51,066 nt of DNA from Desulfobacteraceae bacterium (GTDB lineage: Bacteria > Desulfobacterota > Desulfobacteria > Desulfobacterales > Desulfosalsimonadaceae), in the NCBI GenBank assembly GCA_011390465.1, contig JAABSH010000025.1, positions 1-51,066 of the forward strand, read 5' to 3'. Positions 1 to 8,591 of this stretch are shown piece after piece. Below the pieces are notes generated by a model. It saw only the letters and a list, made by a program, of their open reading frames with translations. It had not been told where the DNA came from and did not search any database. Positions within the stretch are counted from its first letter, which is position 1. Every line of letters starts with the position of its first letter. The position numbers and the translations under genes are program-made.

Positions 1-9
1 GAAAAAGTG

Positions 10-807
10 ATGGAGAAAAACAGAAGAAATTTCTTGAAATTCGCCGGGGTGTCTGTTCTGGGGCTTGGGTCGTTGTCCCTGCTGGATGGAATCATATCAG
101 ACAACGTGATGGCCTCTGACGGCCAGGCTTCGGCGAAACCGACCTATAAGCCGAGTTCCAAGGCGCTGACCGCCAAACGCTGGGGCATGGTGGTGGATAC
201 CCGGAAACTGACGGACAGAATTTGCCGGAACATCGAAAAAGCCTGTCACCAGATCCACAATGTGCCGGACCATGAAAATAAAGACCATGAAATTAAATGG
301 ATCTGGAATACCGAATACAAGCATGCGTTTCCGGAGAAAACCGATCCTTTTCTGGCCGAGCGTTTTGAACATCTTCCCATTCCCGTGTTTTGCAACCAAT
401 GCGCCAATCCTCCCTGTGTTCAGGCCTGCCCCACTCAGGCAACCTTTCAGCGGGAGGACGGCATTGTGCTCATGGACTTTCACCGGTGTATCGGCTGCCG
501 GTTCTGCATGGCCGCCTGCCCTTATGGTTCCCGGAGTTTTAATTTCAGGGATCCCCGGGGGGCCATTAAAAAGGAAAATACGGAATTTCCCACCCGGATG
601 AAGGGTGTGGTGGAAAAATGTAATTTCTGTGCCGAACTGCTGGCGGTCGGCAAACAGCCGGCCTGTGTGGAAGCCGCCAAAGGCGCGCTGATTTTCGGAG
701 ACCTGGAAGATCCCCAGTCGGAAATTCGCAAGGTGCTCAAAGAAAATTTTGCGATTCGGCGTAAACAAAACCTGGGTACCAACCCGTCGGTCTATTACAT
801 AGTATAA
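10..807 (+). CDS. dsrO: DsrO, periplasmic Fe-S subunit of the DsrMKJOP complex
   Basis: This is the ferredoxin-like electron-transfer subunit of the sulfite-reduction-linked membrane complex DsrMKJOP. The N-terminus carries a twin-arginine signal (RRNFLK followed by a hydrophobic stretch), so export by Tat to the periplasm is expected. Cysteine groups are seen at residues 128-141 (CX2CX4CX3CP), from residue 160 (CX2CX2CX3CP) and from residue 204 (CX2C with a later PAC). An N-terminal ICRNIEKAC segment lacks one cysteine of a normal cluster motif. At 265 aa it has the family length. A GTG at 7 directly precedes the ATG at 10; I chose the ATG. dsrP follows after a few bases, and dsrMKJ would lie left of the window. 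DsrO and HmeA-like proteins share this fold, but pairing with a DsrP-type NrfD protein supports the call. Confidence 0.88.
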   Translation: MEKNRRNFLKFAGVSVLGLGSLSLLDGIISDNVMASDGQASAKPTYKPSSKALTAKRWGMVVDTRKLTDRICRNIEKACHQIHNVPDHENKDHEIKWIWNTEYKHAFPEKTDPFLAERFEHLPIPVFCNQCANPPCVQACPTQATFQREDGIVLMDFHRCIGCRFCMAACPYGSRSFNFRDPRGAIKKENTEFPTRMKGVVEKCNFCAELLAVGKQPACVEAAKGALIFGDLEDPQSEIRKVLKENFAIRRKQNLGTNPSVYYIV

Positions 808-818
808 GGTAGGTGGTT

Positions 819-1976
819 ATGCTGGAAAAAGCTTTAAAAGGAAATAAGGCCTATTGGATATGGCTGTTAGTGCTGATGGGAATCATCACTGCAGGGTTTG
901 TTTTTTATTTAAGGCAGCTGGATTTTGGTCTGGGCATTACCGGAATGAACCGGGACGTGACCTGGGGGTTTTACATTGCCCAGTTCACCTTTCTGGTTGG
1001 GGTGGCCGCGTCCGCGGTTATGCTGGTAATTCCCTATTATCTTCATAATTACAAGGCGTTCGGCCGGATCACCATTATGGGCGAATTTCTGGCCATTGCC
1101 TCGGTGATCATGTGCATCCTGTTTATTATTGCCGACCTGGGGCAGCCCATGCGGCTGTTGAATGTGCTGATTCACCCCACACCCCATTCCATGCTCTTCT
1201 GGGATATGATCGTTTTGAGCGGATACCTGCTGATCAACCTGGTGGTGGGCTGGAACGTGCTGGATGCGGAACGTAATTCCGTTCCCCCGGCCAAATGGAT
1301 CAAACCCATTATTTATCTGTCTGTTCCCTGGGCCGTGAGCATTCACACCGTGACCGCGTTTCTGTACTGCGGTCTGCCCGGCAGAGGCTTCTGGCTGACC
1401 GCTGTGCTGGCGCCCCGGTTTCTGGCGTCCGCGTTTGCCGCTGGTCCCGCGTTTCTGATTCTTTTGTGTCTGCTGGTTCGCAAGGTTACAACTTTTGATC
1501 CGGGCAAGGAACAGATTCAGACCCTGTCCAAGGTGGTGCTGTACGGTTCCATTGCCAACATGTTTTTCTTTTTGTGTGAGGTGTTTGTGGCCATGTACAG
1601 CCAGATTCCGGAACATCTGGATCATCTGAAATATCTGTTTTTCGGTCTTCACGGCCATGGTGTGCTGGTGCCCTGGATGTGGACGGCCATGGTGCTGATT
1701 GTGAGCGGCATTATTCTGCTGCTGATTCCGTCCGCCCGGAAAAACGAAGCCGTGCTGGCGGTGGCCTGTGGGTTTACTTTTGTCGGTATCTGGATCGACA
1801 AAGGCATGGGCATGGTGGCCGGCGGGTTTGTGCCCAATCCCCTGCATGAAGTAAACGAGTATTTCCCGACATTTCCCGAAGTCATGATCGCTATTGCGAT
1901 TTACGGCACCGGATTTTTAATTCTGACCATTTTGTACAAGGTCTTTATCGGGGTCAAGGAAGAACTGACCGCTTAA
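819..1976 (+). CDS. dsrP: DsrP, NrfD-family membrane quinol subunit of DsrMKJOP
   Basis: This 385-aa protein is strongly hydrophobic, with about ten membrane segments from residue 15 to near the C-terminus. Its architecture is that of NrfD/HmeB-type menaquinone-interacting proteins. In DsrMKJOP, DsrP is thought to exchange electrons between the menaquinone pool and periplasmic DsrO. A GTG at 813 would add two residues, but the ATG at 819 is preceded by AGGTGG at 811-816, so I use 819. It lies 11 bp after dsrO and is followed by a strong terminator at 1996-2029, so it is the last gene of its operon. Confidence in the NrfD family is very high; the specific DsrP name rests on the preceding dsrO. 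Confidence 0.88.
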   Translation: MLEKALKGNKAYWIWLLVLMGIITAGFVFYLRQLDFGLGITGMNRDVTWGFYIAQFTFLVGVAASAVMLVIPYYLHNYKAFGRITIMGEFLAIASVIMCILFIIADLGQPMRLLNVLIHPTPHSMLFWDMIVLSGYLLINLVVGWNVLDAERNSVPPAKWIKPIIYLSVPWAVSIHTVTAFLYCGLPGRGFWLTAVLAPRFLASAFAAGPAFLILLCLLVRKVTTFDPGKEQIQTLSKVVLYGSIANMFFFLCEVFVAMYSQIPEHLDHLKYLFFGLHGHGVLVPWMWTAMVLIVSGIILLLIPSARKNEAVLAVACGFTFVGIWIDKGMGMVAGGFVPNPLHEVNEYFPTFPEVMIAIAIYGTGFLILTILYKVFIGVKEELTA

Positions 1977-1995
1977 ATTTTCTGAAAATATACTG

Positions 1996-2029
1996 AAAAG
2001 GGGGCATTCTTGTGAATGTCCCTTTTTTT
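1996..2029 (+). terminator. Rho-independent terminator after dsrP
   Basis: An A-rich left arm with GGGGGCATTC pairs with GAATGTCCC across a 4-nt loop. A run of seven T follows at 2023-2029. It separates the dsr operon from rplU. Confidence 0.87.
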
Positions 2030-2091
2030 GATTCAGGGGAATTAAAATTTCGGCCTTGATTCTTTTTACCGTGTGATAAATAATATTTTTG

Positions 2092-2119
2092 TTGACAAAA
2101 CAAGAAAAAAAACTATAAT
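2092..2119 (+). promoter_or_regulatory. Sigma-70 type promoter of the rplU operon
   Basis: TTGACA at 2092-2097 and TATAAT at 2114-2119 are both consensus boxes, separated by 16 bp. The predicted start is about 45 bp before rplU. It is the best-looking promoter in the window, as expected for a ribosomal protein operon. Confidence 0.82.
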
Positions 2120-2170
2120 TTTTGGATTTCTTAAAAGTTGGATTTAAGTTTGTATAAATGGAGGGAAATC

Positions 2171-2482
2171 ATGTATGCTGTAGTTGCAGCTGGCGGAAAA
2201 CAGTATAAGGTGGAAGAGGGCGATGTGTTGCGGATTGAAAAGGTATCCGGCGATGTCGGCGATTCCGTAACTTTTGACAAAGTCCTTTTGGTGGCGGATG
2301 GCGATACCCTGAATGTTGGACAGCCCGTGGTGGAGAGTGCTTCCGTGGACGCCCGCATTGTGGAACAGGATCGTGCCAAAAAAATTATTGTTTTCAAATA
2401 CAAACGCCGCAAACGGTATCGCCGGACCCAGGGACATCGCCAGGATTACACGGCGGTGAAAATTGAAAAAATCAGTGCATAA
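2171..2482 (+). CDS. rplU: 50S ribosomal protein L21
   Basis: The protein begins [17 protein letters not shown], the hallmark N-terminus of L21, a 23S rRNA-binding protein of the large subunit. It ends in a basic stretch ([14 protein letters not shown]) typical of the family. It is 103 aa, the usual size. An in-frame upstream start at 2138 would add an atypical leader; the ATG at 2171 has GGAGG at 2160-2164 at good spacing. rpmA follows after 65 bp, the conserved rplU-rpmA-obgE order. Confidence 0.97.
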   Translation: MYAVVAAGGKQYKVEEGDVLRIEKVSGDVGDSVTFDKVLLVADGDTLNVGQPVVESASVDARIVEQDRAKKIIVFKYKRRKRYRRTQGHRQDYTAVKIEKISA

Positions 2483-2547
2483 TTGATGTCCGGCGCTCCC
2501 GGGAAAAGGGATTCCGTCGGAGGTTAGCCAGATAAGGAGACATACGC

Positions 2548-2802
2548 ATGGCACATAAAAAAGCTGGTGGCAGTTCAAAAAACGGTCGGGACTCCAACGC
2601 CCAGCGTCGGGGGATTAAAATATATGGCGGCCAGACGGTCCGGGCAGGCAATATTCTCGTCCGTCAGGTGGGAACCAAAATTCATCCGGGACAGAATGTG
2701 GGCATGGGCAAGGATTATACCCTGTTTTCAAAAATTGACGGGGTGGTTGCCTATGAGCGGCAGGGCCGTTCCCGGAAAAAAGTCAGTGTTTACACCGATT
2801 GA
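2548..2802 (+). CDS. rpmA: 50S ribosomal protein L27
   Basis: This 84-aa protein has the L27 signature [16 protein letters not shown] near the N-terminus, the part that reaches toward the peptidyl transferase centre. No N-terminal leader of the cleaved Firmicutes type is present. A ribosome binding site (AAGGAG) lies about 8 bp upstream. Its stop codon overlaps the TTG start of obgE, so the two are probably translationally coupled. Confidence 0.97.
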   Translation: MAHKKAGGSSKNGRDSNAQRRGIKIYGGQTVRAGNILVRQVGTKIHPGQNVGMGKDYTLFSKIDGVVAYERQGRSRKKVSVYTD

Positions 2803-3854
2803 AATTTATAGATGAAGCGTCAATTTTTGTTAAAGCCGGCGACGGCGGCCGGGGCTGTGTAAGCTTCCGAAGGGAAAAGTTTATTCCCAAAGGCGGGCCG
2901 GACGGCGGTGATGGCGGCCGGGGCGGGGATGTGGTATTTTTGACCACCACCCGCCGCCGCACCCTGCAGCAATTTCGCTATAACAAAAGTTTCAAGGCCC
3001 GGAACGGCGGATATGGCCAGGGTGCCCATAAATCCGGGAAAAAAGGCGAAAGCCGCATCATAGAAATTCCTCCCGGCACCCTGATCACGGATGCCGACAC
3101 CGGCACCCTGATCAAAGACTGTGTTACCCTCAATGAAACCTTTGTTGTTGCCCGCGGCGGACTTGGCGGAAAAGGCAACAAACGGTTTGCCTCATCCACC
3201 AACCGCACCCCCCGGTATGCACAGCCCGGCCTGGCCGGAGAATCCTTTAATTTAAAACTCGAGCTTAAACTGCTGGCGGATATAGGGATTATCGGTTTTC
3301 CCAATGCGGGAAAATCCACGCTGATCCGCAAAATATCCTCGGCCCGGCCCAAGGTGGCGGATTATCCGTTTACCACCCTGACCCCATCCCTTGGTGTTGT
3401 TTCGCCGCCCGGGGGAGAACCGTTTGTGGTAGCGGACATTCCCGGTCTTATTGAAGGGGCTCACACCGGCGCGGGACTGGGCATTCAGTTTTTACGTCAC
3501 ATTGAACGCAATCGTATTCTGCTGCACCTGGTGGATGCCACGGCCATTGATCCGGCGGACCCGCTCAACGCATATCGCGCCATCAACCGGGAACTGACCG
3601 GGTTCAGCCCGGCCCTGTCCCAAAAGCCGCAAATTATTGTGTTGAACAAAACAGATATGCCGGATACGGAAACGGCTGTTATCGCTTTTAAAGCGGCTCT
3701 GGATCAGGAAACAGAACAGCAGAAAACCGCTCAGAAACCGGTGTATACCATTTCCGCCCTTACCGGCACCGGCGTGGATAAGCTGGTAACTGTTTTAAAT
3801 TATAATATTAATCAAGCGCACAACCATCAAACACCCCACCATGACGATGATTGA
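2799..3854 (+). CDS. obgE: Obg family GTPase (CgtA)
   Basis: Obg is an essential GTPase of 50S ribosome assembly and stress signalling. Residues 1-158 form the glycine-rich Obg fold (repeated GGDGGRGG-type turns). The G domain follows, with G1 GFPNAGKST near residue 166, a TTLTP switch, [10 protein letters not shown] as G3 and NKTD as G4. It is 351 aa. The start is TTG at 2799, overlapping the rpmA stop as TTGA; no separate Shine-Dalgarno is obvious, so coupled translation is inferred. The C-terminus overlaps proB by 14 bp and lacks the long acidic tail of some homologues. Confidence 0.96.
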   Translation: MKFIDEASIFVKAGDGGRGCVSFRREKFIPKGGPDGGDGGRGGDVVFLTTTRRRTLQQFRYNKSFKARNGGYGQGAHKSGKKGESRIIEIPPGTLITDADTGTLIKDCVTLNETFVVARGGLGGKGNKRFASSTNRTPRYAQPGLAGESFNLKLELKLLADIGIIGFPNAGKSTLIRKISSARPKVADYPFTTLTPSLGVVSPPGGEPFVVADIPGLIEGAHTGAGLGIQFLRHIERNRILLHLVDATAIDPADPLNAYRAINRELTGFSPALSQKPQIIVLNKTDMPDTETAVIAFKAALDQETEQQKTAQKPVYTISALTGTGVDKLVTVLNYNINQAHNHQTPHHDDD

Positions 3855-4989
3855 CCGGCAGGAATTTTTACAGCAGACCCGGCGGCTTGTGGTAAAGGTG
3901 GGCAGCAATGTGCTTACCTCTGACCAGGGCCTGAACCTTCCGGTCATTTATGCGTTGTCCTGCCAGATCGCCGGGTTGATGAAAAAAGGCATGGAAGTGA
4001 TCCTGGTCTCTTCCGGGGCTATGGCATCGGGCCAGAAAAAAATCGGTCTGTCCAGACGACCGGACGATATCCCCCGGCGCCAGGCCATTGCCGCAGTGGG
4101 ACAGCCCGGGCTGATGCTGGAATATGAAAAAGCCTTTCAGGTGTACAATATTATGGTGGCCCAGATTCTGCTTACCGGAGATGATCTCACCGCCAGCCGG
4201 GACCGGTACCTGAATGCCAGAAATACCCTGAACACGCTTTTGGACTGGAAAATCGTGCCGGTGATCAATGAAAATGACACCGTGGTGGTGGATGAGATCC
4301 GGTTCGGGGACAACGACAACCTGTCTGCCATGATCGCCATGCTCATGAATGCGGATCTGCTGATCAATCTGACGGATATTGACGGCATGTATACCGGCGA
4401 CCCCCGGGTCCAGTCCAATGCCACGCTGATACCGGTGGTGGAGGCCGTTGATGAACGCATTGAAGCCATTGCCGGAGACATTCCAGGCACCCTGGGCACC
4501 GGCGGCATGCTCAGCAAAATACGGGCCGCGGAAAAGGTAACCACTGCCGGCATCCCTATGGTCATCACGTCCGGCCGGGAACCGGATATTCTGGAAAAAC
4601 TGTTTTCCGGAAAAAATATCGGTACTTTTTTTGTGCCGGCCCGGGAAAAAATGTCCAGCCGGAAATGCTGGATCGGATATAATGTCAAACCCAAAGGCAT
4701 TCTCAAAATTGATGCCGGCGCGGCAAAAGCCATTTTAACGCGCGGCAAAAGCCTTCTTCCCGGCGGCATTATCGGAGTCGAAGGGGATTTCGGCGTGGGA
4801 GATGCCGTGGAAATCAGCCATGCCGGCGCGGAGCGGATTGCCATTGGACTGGTTAATTACGGATCCCGGGATATCCAGAAAATCATGGGCTGCCGCACCG
4901 ACCGGATTGCCGAATGTCTGGGGGAAAAACGCTATGATGAGGTTGTGCACCGGGACAACCTGGCGGTTCTTAATGGTTTTTCACTGTAA
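3841..4989 (+). CDS. proB: Glutamate 5-kinase with PUA domain
   Basis: ProB phosphorylates L-glutamate to gamma-glutamyl phosphate, the first step of proline synthesis. The amino acid kinase domain occupies about residues 10-260 (VVKVGSNVLT, VSSGAMASG, NENDTVV, FGDNDNLSA, GTGGM). A C-terminal PUA domain follows at about 285-370, giving the long 382-aa form. The start at 3841 overlaps the end of obgE; a second in-frame ATG at 3847 is also possible. proA is not next door. Placement after obgE is common in Desulfobacterota and related groups. Confidence 0.96.
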   Translation: MTMIDRQEFLQQTRRLVVKVGSNVLTSDQGLNLPVIYALSCQIAGLMKKGMEVILVSSGAMASGQKKIGLSRRPDDIPRRQAIAAVGQPGLMLEYEKAFQVYNIMVAQILLTGDDLTASRDRYLNARNTLNTLLDWKIVPVINENDTVVVDEIRFGDNDNLSAMIAMLMNADLLINLTDIDGMYTGDPRVQSNATLIPVVEAVDERIEAIAGDIPGTLGTGGMLSKIRAAEKVTTAGIPMVITSGREPDILEKLFSGKNIGTFFVPAREKMSSRKCWIGYNVKPKGILKIDAGAAKAILTRGKSLLPGGIIGVEGDFGVGDAVEISHAGAERIAIGLVNYGSRDIQKIMGCRTDRIAECLGEKRYDEVVHRDNLAVLNGFSL

Positions 4990-5149
4990 TTTCAATATGT
5001 TCTGACGCCAAATCAGCCTGGCTTTCCCTGAAAAATTCCTGCCCTGATGCCGAAAAATGCGTATAATCCTTTATAATTCTGTTTGATACCCGCTTTTTTA
5101 TGGGATACACTGAGCCTTCACCACCAAAATCGCATCAATGGAGTTTTGT

Positions 5150-5824
5150 GTGAACGGCATTGGCCTGTTTGGCGGCACCTTCAATCCCATTCATCTGGGA
5201 CATTTAAAAGTAGCCCGGGCAGTTTGCGACGGTTTTTGTCTGGACACGGTTTATTTTATTCCCTGTGCCCAGCCGCCGCACAAGGGAACTGAAAATCTGG
5301 CGGATGCAGGGGATCGTCTTTCAATGCTGAAGGCGGCTGTTGCCGGCAAAGCGCGTTTTGTGGTATCAGATATGGAGATTCGGCGCCAGGGGCTGTCCTA
5401 CAGTATTGACACGGTGGTGGCGTTTAAAAAAAAGATGCCTTTGGCCCGTCCCTGTTTTTTGATGCTGGGCATAGATGCGTTTCTGGAATTTCATACTTGG
5501 AAAACCTATGAAATTTTTTTTGATGTGATACCCATGATTATTATGACCCGGCCGGCGGAATCGCCGGCTTTTTCCCGGGAAACGGCAGGGGCAGTGGCGC
5601 TGAAAACGTATATACAGACCCGTATTGATTCCGGATATGAATATGTCCCGGAAAAAGACTGCTATGTGCATCCGCAAAAACAGCCCCTGTATCTGTATCA
5701 TGTGCCCCCGGTTCCCATCTCCGCCACCGGAATACGGGCGCGCATCCGGCGGGGTGAGAGTATCAGCGGCCTGGTGCCGCCGGCGGTGGAAAATTATATT
5801 TTGAAAAAAGGACTGTATGTATGA
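5150..5824 (+). CDS. nadD: Nicotinate-nucleotide adenylyltransferase
   Basis: NadD transfers AMP from ATP to NaMN, making deamido-NAD in NAD synthesis. The nucleotidyltransferase motif GTFNPIHLGH lies near the N-terminus, and the second signature ISATGIRARI (ISxTxIR) is near residue 200. I prefer the GTG at 5150 because GGAG at 5140-5143 sits at proper spacing and the protein then starts close to the conserved GLFGGTF strand. The ATG at 5138 (228 aa) has no visible Shine-Dalgarno. The gene ends in an ATGA overlap with rsfS. The 160-bp space after proB contains no clear promoter. Confidence 0.93.
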   Translation: MNGIGLFGGTFNPIHLGHLKVARAVCDGFCLDTVYFIPCAQPPHKGTENLADAGDRLSMLKAAVAGKARFVVSDMEIRRQGLSYSIDTVVAFKKKMPLARPCFLMLGIDAFLEFHTWKTYEIFFDVIPMIIMTRPAESPAFSRETAGAVALKTYIQTRIDSGYEYVPEKDCYVHPQKQPLYLYHVPPVPISATGIRARIRRGESISGLVPPAVENYILKKGLYV

Positions 5825-6258
5825 CAACTGAAGAACCGACATCCGTTGAAGAACCGACTTTCGGGCTTAAAGATTTTATCAGCGCCGCCCGTGGCAGAAA
5901 AGCAACGGATCTGCTGGTGCTGGATGTCAGAAAACTGACCTCGTTTACGGATTTTTTCATGATCTGTTCCGGAAAATCCAACCGCCAGGTGACCGCCATT
6001 GCCGAACACATCCGCAGAGACCTCAAGAACAAGGGGCGAAACCCAATCAGCGTGGAAGGATTAAAAGACGGCCAATGGGTGCTGATGGATTACGGTCATA
6101 TTCTGGTGCATGTGTTTTTGGAGCCGGTCCGGGAATTTTATGATCTGGAAGGGTTCTGGTCCGGCGCCGGAAAGGTGCCTGTTGAAACGGAAGATACGGA
6201 AAAAACGGAAGAAAGAAAAACAGATCTGAAACAGCAGAATGGAGGCATTGAAGCATGA
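5821..6258 (+). CDS. rsfS: Ribosomal silencing factor RsfS
   Basis: RsfS (Iojap/DUF143 family) binds ribosomal protein L14 and blocks subunit joining in starved cells. The domain spans about residues 15-118, with the conserved core LKDGQWVLMDYG and HVFLEPVREFYDLEGFW. A charged K/E-rich tail follows, not part of the conserved fold. It overlaps nadD by 4 bp and gpmI by 4 bp, so the three are translated together. nadD-rsfS linkage is very common in bacteria. Confidence 0.94.
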   Translation: MTTEEPTSVEEPTFGLKDFISAARGRKATDLLVLDVRKLTSFTDFFMICSGKSNRQVTAIAEHIRRDLKNKGRNPISVEGLKDGQWVLMDYGHILVHVFLEPVREFYDLEGFWSGAGKVPVETEDTEKTEERKTDLKQQNGGIEA

Positions 6259-7808
6259 AAAAGCCAAGCGGACCGGTTGTTCTGATGATTCTGGATGGAT
6301 GGGGTATCGGGGTGCCGGATAAAACCATCAATGCCATTGAATGCGCCAATACACCTTTTCTGGACCGCCTGAAAAAAAAATATCCCACCACCCGGCTTCG
6401 CTGCTCCGGAAAAGCCGTGGGGCTGCCGGAAGGCATTATGGGAAACTCCGAAGTGGGCCACCTGAACATCGGCGCCGGCCGGATTGTTTACCAGGTGCTG
6501 CTGCGCATCGACATGGCCATTGAAGACGGGTCTTTTTTTGACAATGCCGCTCTTGCTGCCGTCATGGAAACAGTCAAAAACAAAAAATCCGCCCTGCACC
6601 TCATGGGGCTGGTGTCGGACGGGGGCGTACACAGCCAGCTGGCCCATTTGTATGCCCTGCTTGATATGGCCGCCCGAAAAGGGATTACAGACGTTTATAT
6701 TCATGCCATCCTGGACGGCCGGGACAAGCCCCCGGACAGCGGCATCTCCTATGTCCGGAGTCTTCAGGCGTATTGTGAGGAAAAGCAGATCGGCCGCATT
6801 GCCACTATCTGCGGCCGGTATTATGCCATGGACCGGGACACCCGGTGGGAGCGGACGGAAATGGCATACCGGCTCTACACCGGCGGAGAAGGCATTGCTG
6901 AAACCGATCCGGTGGCAGCAGTGGAAAATGCTTACGGCCGCGGGGAAACCGATGAATTTGTAAAACCCGTGGTCATGGTGGACAGCAGCCGTTTTCCGGT
7001 AAAAACCGTATCAGACGGGGACGGGATTATTTTTTTCAATTTTCGGCCGGACCGGGCCCGTCAGATTACCCGGGCTTTTACCGAACCGGGGTTCAGCGGG
7101 TTTAAAAAAGAAAAAACCGTCAGCCTGTGCGGCTATGTGTGCATGGCCCTTTATGATGAAACCTTTGATCTGCCGGTGGCGTTTCCGCCGGTGCATCTTA
7201 AAAATGTGCTGGGCGCGGTGGTCAGTGAAAATGGTCTGCGCCAATTGCGTATCGCGGAAACCGAAAAATACGCCCATGTGACGTATTTTTTTAACGGGGG
7301 AGAAGAAACCCCGTTTCCCGGAGAGGACCGGGAGCTTGTACCGTCCCCCCGGGAGGTGGCCACCTATGATCTGAAACCGGAAATGAGCGCTTTTGCCGTG
7401 GCGGAAAAAACCGTGTTTCTGATTCAGTCCGCCAAATACCGGGTGATTATTCTGAATTTTGCCAATCTGGATATGGTGGGCCATACCGGTGTGTTCGAGG
7501 CCGCGGTAAAAGCCTGTGAAACCGTGGATCTTTGCGCGGAAAAAGTGGTGACCGCCGTGCTTGAGCAGGATGGGGCGGTGCTGGTGACGGCGGATCACGG
7601 CAACGCGGAAAAAATGAAAGATGAAAACAATCAGCCCTTTACCGCCCACACCTTGAATCCGGTGCCCCTGGTGCTGGTGTGCAAAGATACGGACGGTGTC
7701 CGGTTAACGGAAGGCGTGCTTGGAGATCTTGCCCCAAGCTTACTGGCGTTGCTGGATATTGAAAAACCGGCTGAAATGACCGGAAATGTATTGATCAAAG
7801 AAGCGTAG
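6255..7808 (+). CDS. gpmI: 2,3-bisphosphoglycerate-independent phosphoglycerate mutase
   Basis: The Mn-dependent mutase interconverts 3- and 2-phosphoglycerate in glycolysis and gluconeogenesis. It is 517 aa, the family norm. LDGWG at the N-terminus supplies a metal aspartate, GNSEVGHLNIGAGR contains the catalytic Ser65, and DGRDKPPDSG, NFRPDRARQ, NLDMVGHTG and TADHGNAEKM are further phosphatase and metal motifs. Its start overlaps the rsfS stop. It closes the tightly overlapping part of the operon. Confidence 0.97.
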   Translation: MKKPSGPVVLMILDGWGIGVPDKTINAIECANTPFLDRLKKKYPTTRLRCSGKAVGLPEGIMGNSEVGHLNIGAGRIVYQVLLRIDMAIEDGSFFDNAALAAVMETVKNKKSALHLMGLVSDGGVHSQLAHLYALLDMAARKGITDVYIHAILDGRDKPPDSGISYVRSLQAYCEEKQIGRIATICGRYYAMDRDTRWERTEMAYRLYTGGEGIAETDPVAAVENAYGRGETDEFVKPVVMVDSSRFPVKTVSDGDGIIFFNFRPDRARQITRAFTEPGFSGFKKEKTVSLCGYVCMALYDETFDLPVAFPPVHLKNVLGAVVSENGLRQLRIAETEKYAHVTYFFNGGEETPFPGEDRELVPSPREVATYDLKPEMSAFAVAEKTVFLIQSAKYRVIILNFANLDMVGHTGVFEAAVKACETVDLCAEKVVTAVLEQDGAVLVTADHGNAEKMKDENNQPFTAHTLNPVPLVLVCKDTDGVRLTEGVLGDLAPSLLALLDIEKPAEMTGNVLIKEA

Positions 7809-7823
7809 CGCGGGAATCAGAAA

Positions 7824-8387
7824 ATGGCGACCAGTGAAAAAGACAACGAAAAAAACAATGAAAAAGAACAGGACATGATTGAGGATTATATTACCGGAAA
7901 CATCATCCCCAATGTGGGAGCCGAAGAAGTCCGGCAATGTGTGGAAAAGTTTCTTGTGGAAGAAAAAGGCTATGCAAAAAAAGACATTGCCGTGGACGCG
8001 GACATTCACATTGAAATTGACGGCCAGCCCTATGATTCGCAGCTAGACCTGGTGGTGTCGGCGGATGGGAAAGAATTTATGGTGGTCAAATGCGCGGCCG
8101 GATCTCTGGAGTCCCGCCAGCGGGAAGTGGTGTCCGCGGCCCGCATTCTAATAGCCGGACCCCTGCCCCGGGCCGTGGTGACGGACAGCCGGACCGCTGT
8201 GATCTATGATTCGGTTTCCGGAAAAAAAATCAGTCAGGGCCTGGCCGCCGTTCCGTCCTTATCCGAGGCAACAGAGATTTTATCCGGATTTCATCCGCCC
8301 GAATATTCTGAGGCAAAACGCAAAAAGGACAAAATCGTTTTCAGGTCCTATGACAGCATGAATGTCAACATCCAGCGGAATGTTTAA
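7824..8387 (+). CDS. HSDR_N-like domain protein, type I restriction R-subunit N-terminal fold
   Basis: This 187-aa protein begins with about 15 highly charged residues (KDNEKNNEKEQD). A domain resembling the N-terminal nuclease-like part of type I restriction subunits follows (HSDR_N_2 family). The visible core is QLDLVVSADGKEFMVVKCAAGS and then REVVSAARIL, reminiscent of a PD-(D/E)XK fold. The usual E-x-K is replaced by V-K-C, so catalysis is doubtful. It stands alone, 15 bp after gpmI and without hsdM or hsdS partners, so a restriction role is unlikely. Similar orphan proteins are common in Desulfobacterota; the function is unknown. Confidence 0.7.
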   Translation: MATSEKDNEKNNEKEQDMIEDYITGNIIPNVGAEEVRQCVEKFLVEEKGYAKKDIAVDADIHIEIDGQPYDSQLDLVVSADGKEFMVVKCAAGSLESRQREVVSAARILIAGPLPRAVVTDSRTAVIYDSVSGKKISQGLAAVPSLSEATEILSGFHPPEYSEAKRKKDKIVFRSYDSMNVNIQRNV

Positions 8388-8591
8388 AGCGCCGGCGGAT
8401 ATACGTTCCGGCCTGGGGCGGAAATGCGGCTTTTTCTGTTTTTTGTGAAATAAGCCGTTTTTCATGGGCGGACGGTTGATTTTAGCCAAAAAAGCGATTA
8501 AATAAAATTACAGATTATCTGAACAGACAAACCAATGAGTTACAGCCAAAAAAATTCAAGCATTCTGGTGCAACGGGGATAAGGAGGGGAT

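Noticed and set aside
97-768. Long open frame antisense to dsrO
   Set aside because: It mirrors the conserved ferredoxin gene, has no ribosome site and a composition typical of antisense reading of GC-rich codons.
909-1847. 312-codon frame antisense to dsrP
   Set aside because: His/Gln/Asn-rich translation is the usual shadow of a hydrophobic membrane protein gene.
7824-8387. A restriction-modification system
   Set aside because: Only an orphan HSDR_N-like domain is present, with a degraded active site and no methylase or specificity genes.
8426-8462. Possible terminator (CGGCTT / AAGCCG with T run)
   Set aside because: The stem is only six pairs with a 19-nt loop, too weak to annotate.
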